A stretch of 64,000 nt of DNA from Whitmania pigra (Eukaryota; Annelida; Clitellata; Hirudinida; Haemopidae). The notes beneath the pieces are model-generated. The model was not told the origin of the DNA. It saw only the letters and a list, made by a program, of their open reading frames with translations, and ran no database searches. The first letter of the stretch is position 1. Every line of letters starts with the position of its first letter. Shown here one piece after another: positions 17,230 to 29,400 of the stretch. The DNA lies in NCBI GenBank assembly GCA_021613335.1, contig JAJTWR010000308.1:2958001-3022000 (forward strand), given 5' to 3'. Position numbers and translations under genes: made by a program.

Positions 17230-18330
17230 TTACTATTGATTGAACCTGTCGTTTCTTTTCTCAATGTTTTGCTGTTTGATATTGGTTAGGTAAGAGGCTT
17301 CGGTCCTCTACCCACTTAATAAAATAAAATTAAAAAAAAAGTAATTAAAATCGCATGGCAGATCTGTGACCTCGCTCTATTGCTTCTTTTCCGTTGCCAA
17401 GAAACTTCAGATATTTTCTCTTATTTGTCTTTTAGTTGACATATTTAATGATAACGAAATGGCAATGCATGTGCCTTATGTAGAAAACTTGAAATGTTTT
17501 ATAAGTTTTTTTATAAGTAGGAACAAAGAAGTACAACGCTCAGGAATCGTTAAATATAAGTTCAACATTACTCAATTTCGTACATAACATCGATTTATTG
17601 TATATAAACATGATGTAAACGTTCGATTTAATTTAACGAACAAAACTTGTAAAATATGCAAAATATTATTTAGGGCCTTTTGAAAACCACGGGGATATCC
17701 TTACTTAAGACTACTTAAAACTTGAAATGTGCAACGTGTGCACTATGCGTATGCTTTGGTCACCAGTAAGACGAAGTTTATCAGTGGAATTTAGCTATTT
17801 TTCTTAGACATTGTTAGACCACTCACACCGATTTCATTAGTGTGTACTACTTAGTACTAACGGTTTGTAATTTTCATGGTTCATCAATGGGGTGATGGGT
17901 GATCACAATTAGATAGCATAGGGTCGGCCTGGCGACCTATGAACTACGTGATTGTTTTTTTGTTGTCTCTGGTAACCCTGGAAATTTAGGAAAATATTTA
18001 TTTATTGAATAATTATTTTATTCCCTTAGCTTTGGTTTCTTTTTATTTTTATAAATATGTCTGCGTAGGTTAAATTTACTTGTAATCGTAATTTGGTAGG
18101 CGGTCGGAGCTTTTTATACTATAGTTGAAAACGGTTATGTCGCTGGCCTAGGGGTTTGCCAAAAAACGTCGAGATAACCGAAAATCAATTGAAATTTTTA
18201 TGTACATAATGTGTATTAATAAATGATAATGTAAATGCATGCGAGTTTGTTGGATTTTGTACATAACAGCAATTGATATTTGATATTGATTACAACAATA
18301 TGAACATATATGTTCGTTAACAGAAAGCAT
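17230..18330. other. Intergenic, nothing recognised
   Basis: A+T-rich DNA between the VNTR and a transposase relic. No supported exon, RNA gene or repeat. Confidence 0.4.
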
Positions 18331-18720
18331 TTTTGGTCTCCATCCATGTTACCAACTTCGACATTTTTTCAAGCTTCTCCTCTCCACAAATTGCTTTGAA
18401 GACAACGTTGTGCCTCGTTTTGAAACGATTCAGCCATCCCTTTAAAGTCGGGGTGTCCTCACTTGGTGGCAAGGATGTCCGCCTCCTTCATTAGCAAGGG
18501 ACCATTGACGGAGGTTTTGTTGCTCGCGAATTTGTGGATCCATTAAAGCACTGCATCGTCGATGTTTTTTTTTTCTCACTGGATCAAAGACAGACTTCTC
18601 GTATCTTATCGTGTCTGCCTTTTTTCTCCATTAAGAAATGAATGAATGCCATGTTGATGATAAGGTCTGCTGGTTTTGTATCTTTTTGTAGCTGCAGTAC
18701 GTTTTCATATTTTTCCCTAT
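18330..18720 (-). pseudogene. pogo/Tigger-type transposase N-terminal relic
   Basis: On the minus strand the frame contains KNIDDAVL, then a stop, WIHKFASNKTSVNGPLLMKE, then ADILATK and, after shifts, RFKTRHNVVFKAICGEEK. This is the CENP-B-type DNA-binding half of a pogo-superfamily transposase: DEAVxxWF, then PVxGPLLxEKA, then FKRRHxI-x-GE. Several stops and frameshifts show that it is dead. The catalytic DDE half is absent. Confidence 0.6.
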
Positions 18721-20158
18721 TGACTGATTGCCCAGTTTTCTCTCAACACCTTCAGACACTTTAGAACGAAATAAATAAACAGAATAGATATAACATGCTA
18801 TTCCTCAGATATAATCAAACAGGAGTGAATTGATGACATAACAGATTAACCGATGAGTAAATGACAAAAAGGGAATTTGGTACTTCCACTTCAAAATTTA
18901 ATAGATTTGGCGAGATAATTGGGTTCCATTTAACATATATCATTAATACTAATGTCGACAACTTATACGGTTTTACAAATAATGTGCAAATAAGAATTTA
19001 GTTTATTCGTATGTTGCTAATTTCAGTCAGAGTAGTGTAGCTTCAATAATCGAAATTAGCTTTACGTCACCATATGAGGCTGGGGAATCAACACAAAAAC
19101 ATCCCCACTTATCGCTAATAATAAGCTTTCATAAATAGTTCTCAATAATTTTTTCAAAAATTGTCCATAAATATAATGTAATAAATAAATTTAAACTAGT
19201 CGATTTTAAATTTTTATATTAAATTAAATACTTTAATAAATTCAAACTATTTTAATTTTGTTTACGTATTCGTTTTCGTATATGGTTTACGATTTATTTT
19301 TCGTTTATGAAGATAAACAATTTTGATTCTCGCTTTCGACAATCAAAGATTTCACTAAAAAATCTCACATTTATGATGCGCTTCAATCTTTAAGTATTAA
19401 AATACATTTTTTTATTTCTTCAATTCAACAGTTATCAGGAAATCTCATTAATTAATGCATTATTTTTTATATTTGTATTTAGCCAATATTTTGATTGTTG
19501 TAAGTACCCGATTCGACAGAGAAACGTTACAATCGCATATATTTTCTTAAGGATGGTTGCGAACATAACTCGACCTTCCGAGTTCACCTTCACGTAATTA
19601 TAAGCTATCACTTGAACTTTTCATCTACCTTTGACATTTGCCAAAGAATGACTGCAGATAAAATGAAATGTCTTCCATCAATTAAAAATTTTTAAAACGG
19701 CAAGTACGTTTTTACTGTAAAAAAAAGCCAAGCACATTCACATACTAGAGTGACTTGATGATTTACAAAAAATGTATAATTTATAGCAATTAATTAATAT
19801 TTTTTAAATTTAGACATTTGATATGTAGTAAAAATAATTATGTTATTATTATTAAAAATAATTATGTTAAAACATTAGCGTCGAACAAAGGCCAATACAA
19901 AGTCTTGATAACAATGCATTCGGAGTTTTCCTGCTCTGGTGATGTATAAACATATATATAATATATATAACTTGAGATTTTCGCATTGATTGGCGTTGCC
20001 GCTTTGTTGAAACTAATTCTGGTAAAAGTGTTGAGGCTTAATAGTATGACTAAAATAATATTTGACATTAGCAAATAACTCTACAGCTTTAAATATCAAT
20101 TGTCTCTGCTGGGTAGAAGTTATTATTTTTATAGTTATCATTGTATGAGTTAGCTCTT
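18721..20158. other. Intergenic and tyrosinase 3' flank
   Basis: Very A+T-rich. It includes the 3' UTR of the tyrosinase gene at its right end. No exon or repeat of note. Confidence 0.4.
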
Positions 20159-21632
20159 TCATACGCACTTGCAGAAACCCCTTTCGATAACTGGGTGTTT
20201 TGGTGGCTTGCAGTAGCAGGCCTTGTCTGGAAAGCCGGGTAAAACCTTTCCTTTTTCTTGGATTTTGGCAATGCAGCGCCTGGTTGTCGTGTCACACCAG
20301 ATGTATTCGATGTTTTTGTTGGCACAGCAATCTTCATCCTTCATACACTCCACATCGCCAGGAGATTTTGAATACGAAGGGACAAAATTGTCGTCGACAA
20401 GCATCTCTTCATGTCGAATACCAAAAGGCATCATGATAGAATCACCAGCGTAAATATCGTCCAAATCATCTCTCTCGTAAATTTCTGGATACGTCAAGTT
20501 GACTTCTGGAAATTTTTCCTTGAAAGATAATCTAAAATGCTTTTCATACATATAGTCAACAAAGCAATGGTGGAGAAAAAAGAGAGGGTCACTGGGTGCG
20601 CACGATAGGTAAGCCATCAGTTGTCCTATGAACAAGTGAACATCTCCATGAATCATCTCGAAAGTCTCATTCCATGACGAGCATAACTCTTTGTAATGCT
20701 TGGCTGACGAAACGTAGGAAGCAATGTTGTCTTCAAATAGTCCTTCGACATAACTTGGAACTGCTCGAGTGAGAATCTTAGAAATCTCCTGGCAAGAGGT
20801 AGAATTGATGGTCTTAAAACCTGCTGCGAATCCGCTCCTAACTTCACCATATGCATCTCCGAACAACTCTGGACTAAAAAGGACTGAATGTCTTGGGTTT
20901 GGTCCTGACCTTGCCAACAATCTGTTGTCCCAGTAAGGCAAAGTGCAACTACGGAAATATCTACCCATGGCTAATTCAAACCTTAAAAGATAGAATGATA
21001 TAACAATAAAATCATCTAATACATTCAAAAAGTACGTTTCAAATATTTAAGAACACAAATTTAAATAATTTATTATTTTAAATTAAATATTGTTATGAAA
21101 TTATACATATAAATATAGAAACGGTGCCAGAGGATAAAACTTGGCCCGTTGTGTGCAGAAGGAGATTTCTCGCCATCGTGGAAGAGGACGAAGATGTCGT
21201 ATTCGTTGTAATTGTCGACCTTCACCGACTTCATTGCTAATATAGAGTTATGAACGCAATTTCTCTGAGCCTTTTCCAAGCATAGATATTCAATTCGTTC
21301 CTGCTTCTTTCCAGCCTTCGTTCTTCAAAATTTGTAACATTGGAGATTCGATGGCAAAGTTTTGAACGAATTTTGAAATTAATAAAGCTTAAAACTCAAT
21401 AGATTGGAAGTGTTTACTGCATCTCAGAAGTGATGATAGAAGCTTGACCAAGACTTTGGAAATACGCCAAGTCTGTTCCTGAGGAGGGGATGTCGTGGTA
21501 TTGATAACTCCACGGAACTCGAGCTAGAGACATAGTGCTATTTCTTGATAACAAAGAATTTATGGTCCTCATCAGAAGCACGATTATCACAACCACAAGC
21601 AAACAGTACTCTCTAATCGATGCAATGGCCAT
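20159..21632 (-). CDS. Secreted tyrosinase-family copper oxidase
   Basis: Tyrosinases are type-3 dicopper enzymes that oxidise phenols, used in pigmentation, cuticle or shell cross-linking and immunity. Exons: 21418-21632, 21107-21322, 20159-20981; 1,254 nt, 417 aa. Residues 1-30 form a signal peptide (hydrophobic core LLVVVIIVLL). CuA ligands are the His in FVLFHDGE, the His in SAHNGPSF and the His in LWHRFY, the last in exon 2. CuB has two His in MIHGDVHLFIG and the HH in DPLFFLHHCFVDY. The C-terminal 65 residues carry about ten Cys, including a CC pair, and look like a small disulphide-rich module rather than the usual haemocyanin-like cap. Joining phases are CA|A and AT|G. Copper-site residues all appear intact, so the enzyme should be active. 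The biological role cannot be read from context: its neighbours are an unknown small ORF and ANKFY1. Confidence 0.92.
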
Positions 21633-21878
21633 TTTCAAACTGCTGGGAATGGGTATACAGGTACGACATAGACGGTTTTAAAGGCTTGAGATGAATCACC
21701 TCCGTAAACTTTCAGCGCATTTATTGAAAATAAGTGAAATATATCGGAAAAAGAAATAACATTTTACATAAGCACGAAATGAGTCAATATTGTCTCTGAA
21801 ATGCATACGCAATGTTGATGAACTTTTAAAAGTTAAAAACTGTCTATTAATTAACAAAAAAATGTTTTCTATGTACTT

Positions 21879-22067
21879 TCATAGGGTCAGGAAAAAACTT
21901 TGAATAGACCACAGCCTTCGTATTGGGGATTCCATTTTTGCTCGTATTGACAACTTTACAATTTCTTGGTACTTTTGTGGATCAACACACCTACGCTTTT
22001 CCCATATTCTGTATTTATCTGTATTAAAATCTCGAAAAGTATCGGAATCATTTCTCGTATCCACCAT
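21879..22067 (-). CDS. Doubtful small ORF, 62 codons
   Basis: Starts with ATG and reads MVDTRNDSDTFRDFN, then DKYRIWEKRRCVDPQKYQE, a charged soluble composition unlike the surrounding A+T-rich noise. It sits 250 bp upstream of the tyrosinase start on the same strand. I do not recognise it. It may be an exon of an unseen gene or chance. Confidence 0.25.
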   Translation of the reverse strand: MVDTRNDSDTFRDFNTDKYRIWEKRRCVDPQKYQEIVKLSIRAKMESPIRRLWSIQSFFLTL

Positions 22068-23484
22068 TACGTAACTTCATTCAAGGCTACAACATTGCAA
22101 TATTCATTTTTACATATTTATCCATATTTAATATTGTAATTTGGTCTGGGCTCCTAATTATTCAACTTGCCTACTCTCCTTGCTTAAGCTTCAGAAAAGG
22201 TAATTACTTAATGCTCTACACCAAACTACTCAGTGGGCCGGATAACTGACAAAATTACGATCCCGGGCCACATAATTCTGTACAATACTTGGAATCCAAT
22301 GCTCTGGGAAAAAAGAGGTTTAATGGAATATTAAACGTTAATCATGACGAGTGGCATGTGTAACGCACAAAAAAAAAACAAAGACATTCAACATATTTAT
22401 ATACTAAAAAAAGAAGGCGCCCTTAGCAAAAAGATAGTTAAATCAGATCTAGTGCATCTATCATCCTTAGTGAGAAAGTATAAATATAAAGTTCACAGCA
22501 GAAACGAATGTTTTGAGTTCACAAGAAATGTCTAAGTCTTTCCCATAGAGTGCTTGCTATGAGGCAGTGTATGAACAGAGTAGTTACTTCATTAAATAAA
22601 TTTGGCGAGTAAACGATGCACAATAGCATTTTAGGGCCTTTTGAAACCTTTATTTGATTGATTAAAGTTCGTACATAACTAGAAAACATGAATGCATCCT
22701 TATATATATTATTATCCAATAAAACTTGAAATTGTTACAAAAATTAGAGTACGGTCAAGCTGACGTCGAGGAGCGCAGTTTGATGACTTCTGCTCTACAC
22801 TTACCGTATAACTCCCATACTGACCCTTCCTTTAAAAATTTTTTAACTTTCTAAAAGTTCATCAAATTAACATCTTTGCATCTTTAACATACTTAGTTAA
22901 CAAGTTTTTTTCAAAATAATCAACACTACATATTATATAATAATCAAATCGACATGCACTCGGATCCGCTCAGAAATGTAAACCATCCTTTGCCAAAACC
23001 AATACACAACTTCACTTTATCATATGCTCAACTTCAAAAATATTTCGACATATCTCAAGTGCAACGCTCCACTAATTCGACGTACCCTTCGTTTAAGCTT
23101 TTAAAGCGTTCATTGTTGAGTCGCCATCATTTCAATAATGTCATTAATTATTATCCCTTAGGACTAATCCTTGAGTCGAAAATATTTTACTTTTCCGTTT
23201 ATATTTATTGTGCATATTTATTTTTTCGGCTCAATAAAGGAAAAAACTGTGGTAAAACTCTTACTAATTATCCCTATTAGTTTTACAATTATGTAAGTTT
23301 TTTCTAAAAATTACACCGTCATTTTAAAAATTGTACAATTTCAATTGTATTTTGTATTAATGATATTGTTTTTATTATATAGATTAATTTTTAATCATAC
23401 CCACCCCTGTTCTTGTGATCGGTTTCGATATTTCTTATTTGTTTTATGATAAATATTTTTAGACAGGAATAACCGGGAGAAGCT
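22068..23484. other. Intergenic, tyrosinase to ANKFY1
   Basis: Holds the ANKFY1 5' flank. At 22650-22690 there is a TTTATTTGATTGATTAAAGT stretch followed by a CATAACTAG motif, related to the arms of the inverted repeat at 58.4-58.7 kb. Nothing else is supported. Confidence 0.4.
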
Positions 23485-26400
23485 ATGTCAGATGGTTAGC
23501 TATTAGAACTGTATCAAGATTTTTTGAAAACATTAACTAAAGGATTCATATATATTTTTTGGTGAGTTTTGCAGAAATCCAAAAACTTCAGTCACACTTA
23601 CAGCTTCTCAGGAATGAATATGTTAAGCTACAAAAGAGGACAGCAGAGTTAGAAAATAAACTTGAAAATCTTGAAGATGCTTCTAATCAAAACCATTTTA
23701 TATCAAAATTGCTCAAATTTATATGTGAGCTTTATAAAAAGTCAGCATACAGGTAAATATGATCCTTTTAAATTGCTCCATAGGTGACTTCAGTTTTATC
23801 TTTTTCTGTTACATTAGTGACTTACAAATAAAGGTTGGTGGGCATGAAATATGTGGACATTGTTTTGTTTTTAATGCAAGAAGTGATAACTGGGGCATTA
23901 AGGAACTTTATGGCTCTTCAAGTTTAGATTTATCAGGTAACTTATAGATTTTTCAATTAATACAAATTGCCATTATCTGTGAATGGGGTTGTTGACACTT
24001 TAAATCAGACCTTTCCCAAGAAGTTGCTTATGCTCTTGTGCAATGGGCTTATACAGGCAAATGTGAGATTATTTATGAGTCCAGTGAAGATTTTGTGATG
24101 AATTTAACAAGGAGTGCCAACAAATTTTGTCTTCTCTCTCTTAAGTCATGGTTTGAACACTTTCATTTTATATTTATATTATATTAAAATGCTTTTTTCA
24201 TACTGCTATTTTTTCTGATGAAATGTGCTGTACAGCTGTGAGCAGAATTTAATATCAAGAGTTACGTCGGACAACTGCATCAAATATTATCAAGTGGCTG
24301 ATGAAGTGTCTGCTGAACAGTTGGAAAAACATTGCCTGCACATTATTTCAACATATTGGGTAAGTGTTTTTCAACAATCATTTTTAATGTAATATTTTCA
24401 AGTAAAAATTCTGATTGTTTCATGCAGAATTACTTCAGTAAAGAGGATTTTGTTGATCTTCCTGCTGAGACGACTTATAAAATCTTTAAAATGAAATCTC
24501 TCCATCCACTTCACATTGCCATCCGAATGAACAGGGAAGATGTTGTCTTCCTTTTCCTCATTGATTTTCATTCTCAAGTGAGCATCACATTTTAAAAATA
24601 AAAAAACCATTTTAAAAATCAACTTTCATTCCAACGTCATTCTAGGCTTGCCCGCTTTAGCCTAACAAAACCTGTGTAACTTTTGAATTGGGCTACCTGT
24701 CTTTATCTAATTTATTCATATTTATGTTAAATTAAATTCAGTTATAATTAAATGTGGTGTGAATAATATTTTGTACTTTTACCTTCATCAATTTGACATT
24801 TTTGCATTTTTTATTTAGTTGCCCGACAAGCTCAACGAAATGGATGAGCATGGAGATTTTGCTCTCGACCTTGCTCTCAAGAACCATTTTAGTGGGATTG
24901 CCATAAATCTTGTGGAACACGGGGTAGACCTGGACAGACCTGACGAAGAAGGAAAAACATTGCTCCATAAGGCAATTTCCAGAGGTTTTGAATGTTTTAA
25001 ACTGTTTGAACTTAACATAAGCAATTATAATTGTTGTTAAAATGCTATTTAATACTTTTTGGGAAACAGGAGATGAGTTTTCAGCGAGATTTCTAATCGA
25101 GAACAACTGCAATGTTAATGCTTCCGCAAGGTTCAGCAGTGAAACAGCATTGCACTTTGCAGCCACTCACGATTCGAACACGGAAGATGAATCGGAGGGA
25201 ATCTGCAAAATTGCCGAGCTGCTTATTAAACACGGATGCAACATAAATGCCCAAGATTATCAAAATTAGTGAGCCACCTCCGTGATTAATAGAGTGATAA
25301 TAATAGATTATAATAATCATGCTCTGTAATTAAATTCAAATTTCAAATTGGTTGCTTTAGACATCAAATTACATTGGCTGAAGATTCATTTGATATTCTA
25401 AATGACTTTGTCTCTGAAGAATATTATTTGCTTAAATAAGTTATTTGTGATTAATTTCCATAGCACAGCCCTCCATAAAGCAATTAGAAGTAATAACACA
25501 GGAATATTCTCAGTCCTTCTCAAGGAACCTTCTCTGGATTTAGATCTGCAGAACGTGGATGGTTTAACGGCCTTGTGGTTAGCTCTCAGTTCCAGCGTAA
25601 CATCTCCGAGTGGAACCGACTTGGAGACAGATGATGTTAATGCTGTTAATACCTTTGCAAATCAACTTGTTTCCAAGGGATGCTCAGTCGACTCCTGTAA
25701 TGAAGAAACAGGTCCTAAATTTATATTTTTAATATTTTGATTTCCTTTTATTATTATTATTTTATTTCCACATTATCAGGTTGTACTATGCTTCATGAAG
25801 CAGCTCTGAGTGGCAACCAAGAAGCTGGACTTTTTCTAATTAAGCATGGTGCTAATCTAAACATGTGCAATCTTCAGGTAATCAAGAAAGCATTGATTTT
25901 TCAAATGTCAGGATTTTTTATGATTCAAATTCAATATTTCAATGGTCTCAATGAATGAAAAGTGCAGCTTTTATCGATTTAATTGTTTCATTGAGAAAAA
26001 TATTTCATGATTGCTCACATGATATTTTAATTTTTTTAAGTTCTTAGTAATCATTTGAGTTTTAATAAATTTGAAAGAATTGTTTAAATGCTCCAGGGAG
26101 AAACCCCGCTTCACATCTCATGCAGACTGAGACTACTCAGATTGGTTCAAGCATTGCTAGATAACGGAGCTGATGTCAACATTCAGACGGTTCCTGCTTT
26201 GGGATGTGCCCTCTTGTCAACTCCTTGCTCTCCTGATGTCTCATCCAGGCAGACACCTCTTCACATTGCAGCTCAGAATGGCTTTGGAGATGTTGCTAAG
26301 CAAATTTTAAATGCATGTGGTTAGGTCCCATTTATTTAATTTTTTTACATTTATTTACAATATTTGCAGTTGGAAGTGGGTTTGACAGCTCTAAACTGTG

Positions 26401-29400
26401 TTGGATGTCAATATTACTTTTTCAACATTTGTGACATAAATTAAAATTTGTATGTTTATAGCAATATTTCTGGTGCTTGATGCATGCTTATTAGAAATGT
26501 GAATGATGGTGGTGAAGAAATCATTCACAGGTGTTTGATCTATAAATATTTAGTTCTGTCTTTGCTATGTGTGCTGTTGTCAGATCCTTACCATCTCATG
26601 ACAACCTTCCTAAATATTATGTCAGCAATACCAAAGATGCTGGAAGCTTAGTTTTAAGGAACTGACAGGAGTGACTGGGTTAGGTAAAAGAAAAGTCATT
26701 TGTTTGCTCATTGCAAGAGTTGAAACATTTGTCTCTTCTTTGAATGCATGCTTAGCTTTGAAAACCTTTGTTATTACTCTATTTCTTTCTCATGTTGAAT
26801 AAGTTCTTTTACCAAATTTTATTTTCTTAAGGTACTTAAAATTTATTGAGTGACCTCAAAATATTATTTAGTCTGGCACTCCGTCATAACAGCCCGGCGA
26901 CAGAATAGCCCCGACAAAACAGCCCCGTCAAAACAGCCCGGTGTCAAAATAGCCCAGGACGGAAAAATCCCGTCAAAATGGCCCCGACAAAATAGCCCAT
27001 GACAAAACAACCCGGCGACAAAACAGCCCCGTCAAAACAGCCCTGTCACCAGGGTCGGACTGGCTTAAAAAACCGACCCGGGAAATTTTATTTAACTCCT
27101 AGTTTGATCAACGTAAACATAAGAAACACTAGAGTCTAAAATTTCTATTCACTATTAACTATTATAACAGCTTTTTCATTGTTTCACTAATCGATGCTAA
27201 AACATCAATGATTTCATTGTTATTGATTCTTGGAAAAGAGTCTTTCTCACAAGACATCAGCATGAATGATCGTAGAATTGACTGGTTCAGAAAATTTCTT
27301 AATCTGCTCAAAACGTATTTCAATTTTGAAAACGACCTCTCACAAGCAACTTGTGATGAGGATAATGTCAACACAAATTTGTAAGCCAGATACAAATTTG
27401 AATAAGCAAGACTGTTCAAATTAAACTTCTGGAGAACAATACTCAAAACGGTCAAAGCATTCAATCCACTAATTTCGAATTAAATTTTGATTCAGTTTCA
27501 CAACATTTTTTAAAAATACTTCAACATGGAGTTATCATGGGGCTATTTTGTCGCCGGGTTGTTTTGTCCTGGGCTATTTTGACGGGATTTTTTCGTCCTG
27601 GGCTGTTTCAACGGGGCTGTTTTGTCTTGAGCTATTTTGACGGGGCTATTCTGTCGCCGGGCTGTTATGACGGGTCACCATTCAGTCCTACTTGTATTCG
27701 GCTTCAATTATTTTTTTGTATATTGGAACTCATTTTAAGGGTCGGACAATAAAATTTTAAAACTTCAAGTAATATAATGGCCATCTATCAGTCCATTTGA
27801 TTCTATTAATACTAGCAAATTAAATTGCTCTGTAATAAGAATGTTTTTTAATGGGTTGATCAATCAAGCTTAGTAGCTCACAAGTAAGATGGGTCTTATC
27901 TTTTTTTCTTTGAAAACATATTTTCCAGTTTGATTACAAAATTTCATGGAACAATAAAGGAGACGAAATTTTGATGTGAAATTATCATGACATGCAGAAT
28001 TAATTTTATAATATCATAGCAGACTCATCTATTTTCCCACTTGAAATATTTAACATGATTAATGGTCATATCACAAAAAGAGAATTTCCAACAAAATGCT
28101 AAGCAAATGACAGGCAGTGTATAAACTTGAAGCCTGAATATTCTGATTTTTATATACTAAATGTGTTATACATGTAGATCAAATATTACACATTAACAAC
28201 TTAAGCACAGTCTGTTTCTAGATTCCTTTGGGAAATACCTGGATATGGAGCTAAATGATTCTCAGCAAAATACTGCCTTGGGGGTTGCTTTGTGGAATGG
28301 CCACTACGATGTGGCTCAGCTTCTTGTAACTCATGGTTCTGATGTTAACTGCAGGAAGGATGGAGGCTTATTTCTCCTCCATGAAGCCATCCTTAGAAAA
28401 GATGATAAAAGTGCCATTTTCTTATTGGACTGTAAAGTCAATTTAAAAGTCAAGTAAGGTTTTTTTTAAAGCTGAGACAATCAAATTTATCATGTGAAAA
28501 GAAAATGATTTTGTTATAGGAGTCCTTCAGGTTTGGATGTTCTTGAATTGGCAGTTGAAGAGAATTTGCTTGAAGTGATTGAGAAGTTGTGCTTGAAAGG
28601 AATCAACATAAATGTTGTTGACAGTTCAAATGATAGTCTACTTTGGAAAGCCTTGGCTACCCAAAAGTTTGAAGTTGCCAAAATACTTGTAAACCAATTC
28701 ATTTATATTTTTATCAGTTTTTATTTATCATGCAAATGCTATTCTACTAAATAACCTCGATTTTTGGTTATCAAAATCCTATCTTAAAGTAAAACACCAT
28801 TGTCGTGATTAAGGTCCAGCATGGTTGTGATGTCAATTATTGGTCAGTGGCGTCGGGTGGATGGCAACAAACCATGTTGCATCGAGCAATCGATGAAAAT
28901 AAGGAAGATATTGCTTGTTTTCTAGTCAAAAGGTTCGGTACTCGATATTTCAATTAATTTGTTGTATAAGTTGTTTTATTTATCTTTAATTGCTAGCAAA
29001 TGTGACATAAATTCACCCCGAAGACCAGGACCTTTTGGAGATGAGAGTGAAGAGGGGAGGTAAGCCAAATAAATTTTCATTTCAGTACATTTATGTTCTG
29101 CATGAATGAACTCTTATGCATATATATAATCTAGATATACTAATTTTATGTATTTTGTTTATTTATTTATGTATATAATTATGTATGTATAATAGTATAT
29201 ATAATTTGTTTTTTAAATAATTTACAGAGATGGTCAAGGACCAATACATTTGTCTGCCTCTTGGGGATTGGTCAAATTGATGGTGAATCTTATTGAAGAG
29301 AATGTTGATGTTAATGCTAAGGTTAGTCTCGAGCTGGAAGTGCTGTTTTGAAATTTTGCTAATTTCAAATTATAATAGCATGATATATTGAGAAATAAAA

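Noticed and set aside
16955..17239. 94-codon Val-rich frame
   Set aside because: It spans a foldback arm and a VNTR; composition follows the repeat.
24738..25166. 142-codon minus-strand ORF across ANKFY1 exons 7 and 8
   Set aside because: Antisense of ankyrin-repeat exons with intron sequence in the middle.
26875..27055. Possible CRISPR array because of short regular repeats
   Set aside because: Units are 14-17 bp, contiguous with no spacers, inverted at the other end, and in an animal intron.
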